Origin: Caulobacteraceae bacterium
Lineage (GTDB): Bacteria; Pseudomonadota; Alphaproteobacteria; Caulobacterales; Caulobacteraceae
Direction: 5' to 3'
NCBI GenBank assembly: GCA_947475465.1
Contig: CANJLK010000035.1
Span: 1-35,933, forward strand
DNA: 35,933 bases
In this document: one piece after another, positions 34,841-35,933 of the stretch
How the letters are laid out: every line of letters begins with the position of its first letter
How positions within the stretch are numbered: the stretch's first letter is position 1
Made by a program: the position numbers and the translations under genes
The notes under the pieces: model-generated
The model's input: only the letters and a program-made list of their open reading frames with translations
Database searches by the model: none
What the model was told of the DNA's origin: nothing

Positions 34841-35445
34841 TGCGACGGCCCGACGCCCTGATGCGCGTGCTGACCGAGGGGGGCGCCTGGAAGCTCGCCA
34901 ATCTGGTGACCCTGTCGCGGGGCGTGCTGATCGCGCCGATCCTGGCGCTTCTGCTGGCAGGCTGGCGCTGGCCCGCCCTGGCCCTGTATGGGCTCGCCGC
35001 CCTGACAGATCTCGTCGATGGCTGGCTGGCGCGGCGCAGCGGGCGGGCATCGGCGTTTGGCGCGCAGCTGGATGCGGTCGTCGATAACCTGTTCTCCATC
35101 GCAATCCTGGCGATTCTCCTCCTCGATCTGACCGGAGTCTTGCAGCGGCACGGCCTGGCGCTGGCGGTTCTGTTCGCAGGACCCCTGGCCTACCTCGCTG
35201 TGTCCTGGCTCCTGAGCCGCCGGGTCCTGATGTTCCACTTTTGGTCGGCCAAGCTCGGGGCGGTCCTGCTCTTCTGCCTTTGGCCCCTCGTTGTGCTCAC
35301 GGGCTGGGAGGGTTGGATCCCGCTGGCCGCGACTGTCGTGGGCCTAAGTCGCCTGGAACAGGTGGTCTTCATTCTGAGGGGCGGTCGGACGCTCGACGCC
35401 ACCCATGGGCTGGCGCCGGTTGATCGGCGAATGCCGGCGGCCTAG
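34840..35445 (+). CDS. CDP-alcohol phosphatidyltransferase family membrane protein
   Basis: 201 residues with about six hydrophobic segments. The catalytic motif is complete: D57-x2-D60-G61-x2-A64-R65-x8-G74-x3-D78-x3-D82 (ALTDLVDGWLARRSG, FGAQLDAVVD). These enzymes move a phosphoalcohol between a CDP-activated donor and an acceptor alcohol, using a pair of divalent metals. The motif holds no hint of pgsA or pssA specificity, and the position in this operon makes a specialised lipid or conjugate more likely than a housekeeping phospholipid. Last gene of the operon; no terminator was seen after it. Confidence 0.9.
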   Translation: MRRPDALMRVLTEGGAWKLANLVTLSRGVLIAPILALLLAGWRWPALALYGLAALTDLVDGWLARRSGRASAFGAQLDAVVDNLFSIAILAILLLDLTGVLQRHGLALAVLFAGPLAYLAVSWLLSRRVLMFHFWSAKLGAVLLFCLWPLVVLTGWEGWIPLAATVVGLSRLEQVVFILRGGRTLDATHGLAPVDRRMPAA

Positions 35446-35538
35446 TTCGCGAGCCATGCCCTTAGGAGGGTTAACGCACCGTCGGCCGGCTGCGAAGGAT
35501 CTGCTGGGTGAAAAATCTTGACGACCCCCGCTCCATAT

Positions 35539-35553
35539 GTTCTTGCTTTGTTC
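35539..35553 (+). promoter_or_regulatory. LexA (SOS) box, GTTC-N7-GTTC
   Basis: GTTCTTGCTTTGTTC: an exact match to the alphaproteobacterial SOS operator (GTTC, seven bases, GTTC). It ends at the base before the ATG at 35554. A TTGACG at 35518-35523 could be the -35, so LexA would sit over the -10/start region and block initiation. Transcription may then begin at or very near the ATG. Confidence 0.7.
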
Positions 35554-35933
35554 ATGGCGACGCTCGCGGACACCACTGAAGCCCGCGCCCGCCGATTGGC
35601 GCGGTATGCGGAGCTGGCCGAGAGCATCGCCGAGCATCTTCACGATGAAATTCTGACCGCAGAAACGGCCCAGGACAAACGCGACCTGACGCTGGCCTTC
35701 CACCGCATCACCCGCTCGGCCCGCCAGACCATGGCGCTGGAAGCCAAACTCGAGCGCGACGCCAGGCTGGAGGTTGCGGCGGATCTGGCCCGGGCCGAGC
35801 GCCTCGCCCGCGAGCCTGTCGAACGCCGCAAGGCCCAGATCGCCGCCGCCGTCGAGCGGCTCATCTGGCACGAGGCCTCAGGCGAAGCCGCCGAAGACCT
35901 GGAATCCCTACTCGGCGACATCATGGACGAGGA
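35554..35933 (+). CDS. Hypothetical helical protein, 3' end outside window, likely SOS-regulated
   Basis: An open frame from ATG 35554 that runs off the right edge with at least 126 codons. It reads MATLADTTEARARRLARY, then long charged amphipathic helices (LTLAFHRITRSARQTMALEAKLERDARLEV, RRKAQIAAAVERLIWHEA). No signal peptide, membrane helix or catalytic motif. It is likely a coiled or helical-bundle soluble protein. Its one clue is the SOS box directly before the start codon. Similar uncharacterised proteins exist in Caulobacterales, but I recognise no name. Confidence 0.75.
   Translation, partial: MATLADTTEARARRLARYAELAESIAEHLHDEILTAETAQDKRDLTLAFHRITRSARQTMALEAKLERDARLEVAADLARAERLAREPVERRKAQIAAAVERLIWHEASGEAAEDLESLLGDIMDE

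Overview
The window is high-GC, gene-dense DNA of the kind found in Caulobacterales, probably Phenylobacterium or a close relative. This is inferred from protein style and synteny (secA, accA, xerD/aroK/aroB/CNNM, bolA/J-domain/cobS/cobT/rpmB), a PEPxxWA-CTERM protein, and an exact alphaproteobacterial SOS box (GTTC-N7-GTTC). No rRNA, tRNA, CRISPR array, insertion sequence or phage gene was recognised.

Layout. 1-9.7 kb is mostly housekeeping: the C-terminal three quarters of secA, a 61-aa protein, a TetR regulator, a threonine-aldolase-like PLP enzyme, then (minus strand) an alpha/beta hydrolase and accA, a glycine-zipper envelope protein with an internal duplication, an SDR plus EthD-like pair, and xerD. 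From 9.7 to 14.4 kb an exported protein gene (leading into xerD) diverges from the overlapping aroK-aroB-CNNM/CorC run, followed by a single-domain response regulator. 14.4-17.3 kb holds a possible 29-aa membrane peptide, a large secreted TPR protein, a 419-bp spacer with two nested palindromic elements, and a small lipoprotein gene with a degraded-looking 3' end. 17.2-21.0 kb is a three-subunit molybdenum hydroxylase resembling E. coli PaoABC. 21.0-32.3 kb is the bolA / J-domain / cobS / cobT / rpmB neighbourhood, split by about 5 kb of accessory genes (PEP-CTERM protein, TonB receptor plus class A acid phosphatase, aldo/keto reductase).

The most unusual part is 32.4-35.4 kb. Four genes overlap at every junction: a stand-alone RibD-C/DHFR-like reductase, a heme-oxygenase-like diiron oxidase (HDO) with its full ligand set, an 82-aa Rieske protein, and a CDP-alcohol phosphotransferase. 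A plausible promoter lies about 275 bp upstream, leaving a long and foldable leader. The set looks like a compact biosynthetic pathway (reduce, oxidise with a dedicated electron carrier, couple to a CDP-activated lipid or alcohol). I do not recognise it as a characterised system. Just downstream, a hypothetical gene running off the window has an SOS box ending at the base before its ATG.

Three junctions use a TTG start overlapping the upstream stop (TTGA). This suggests translational coupling with a weak start codon is a habit of this genome, and it fixes several starts.
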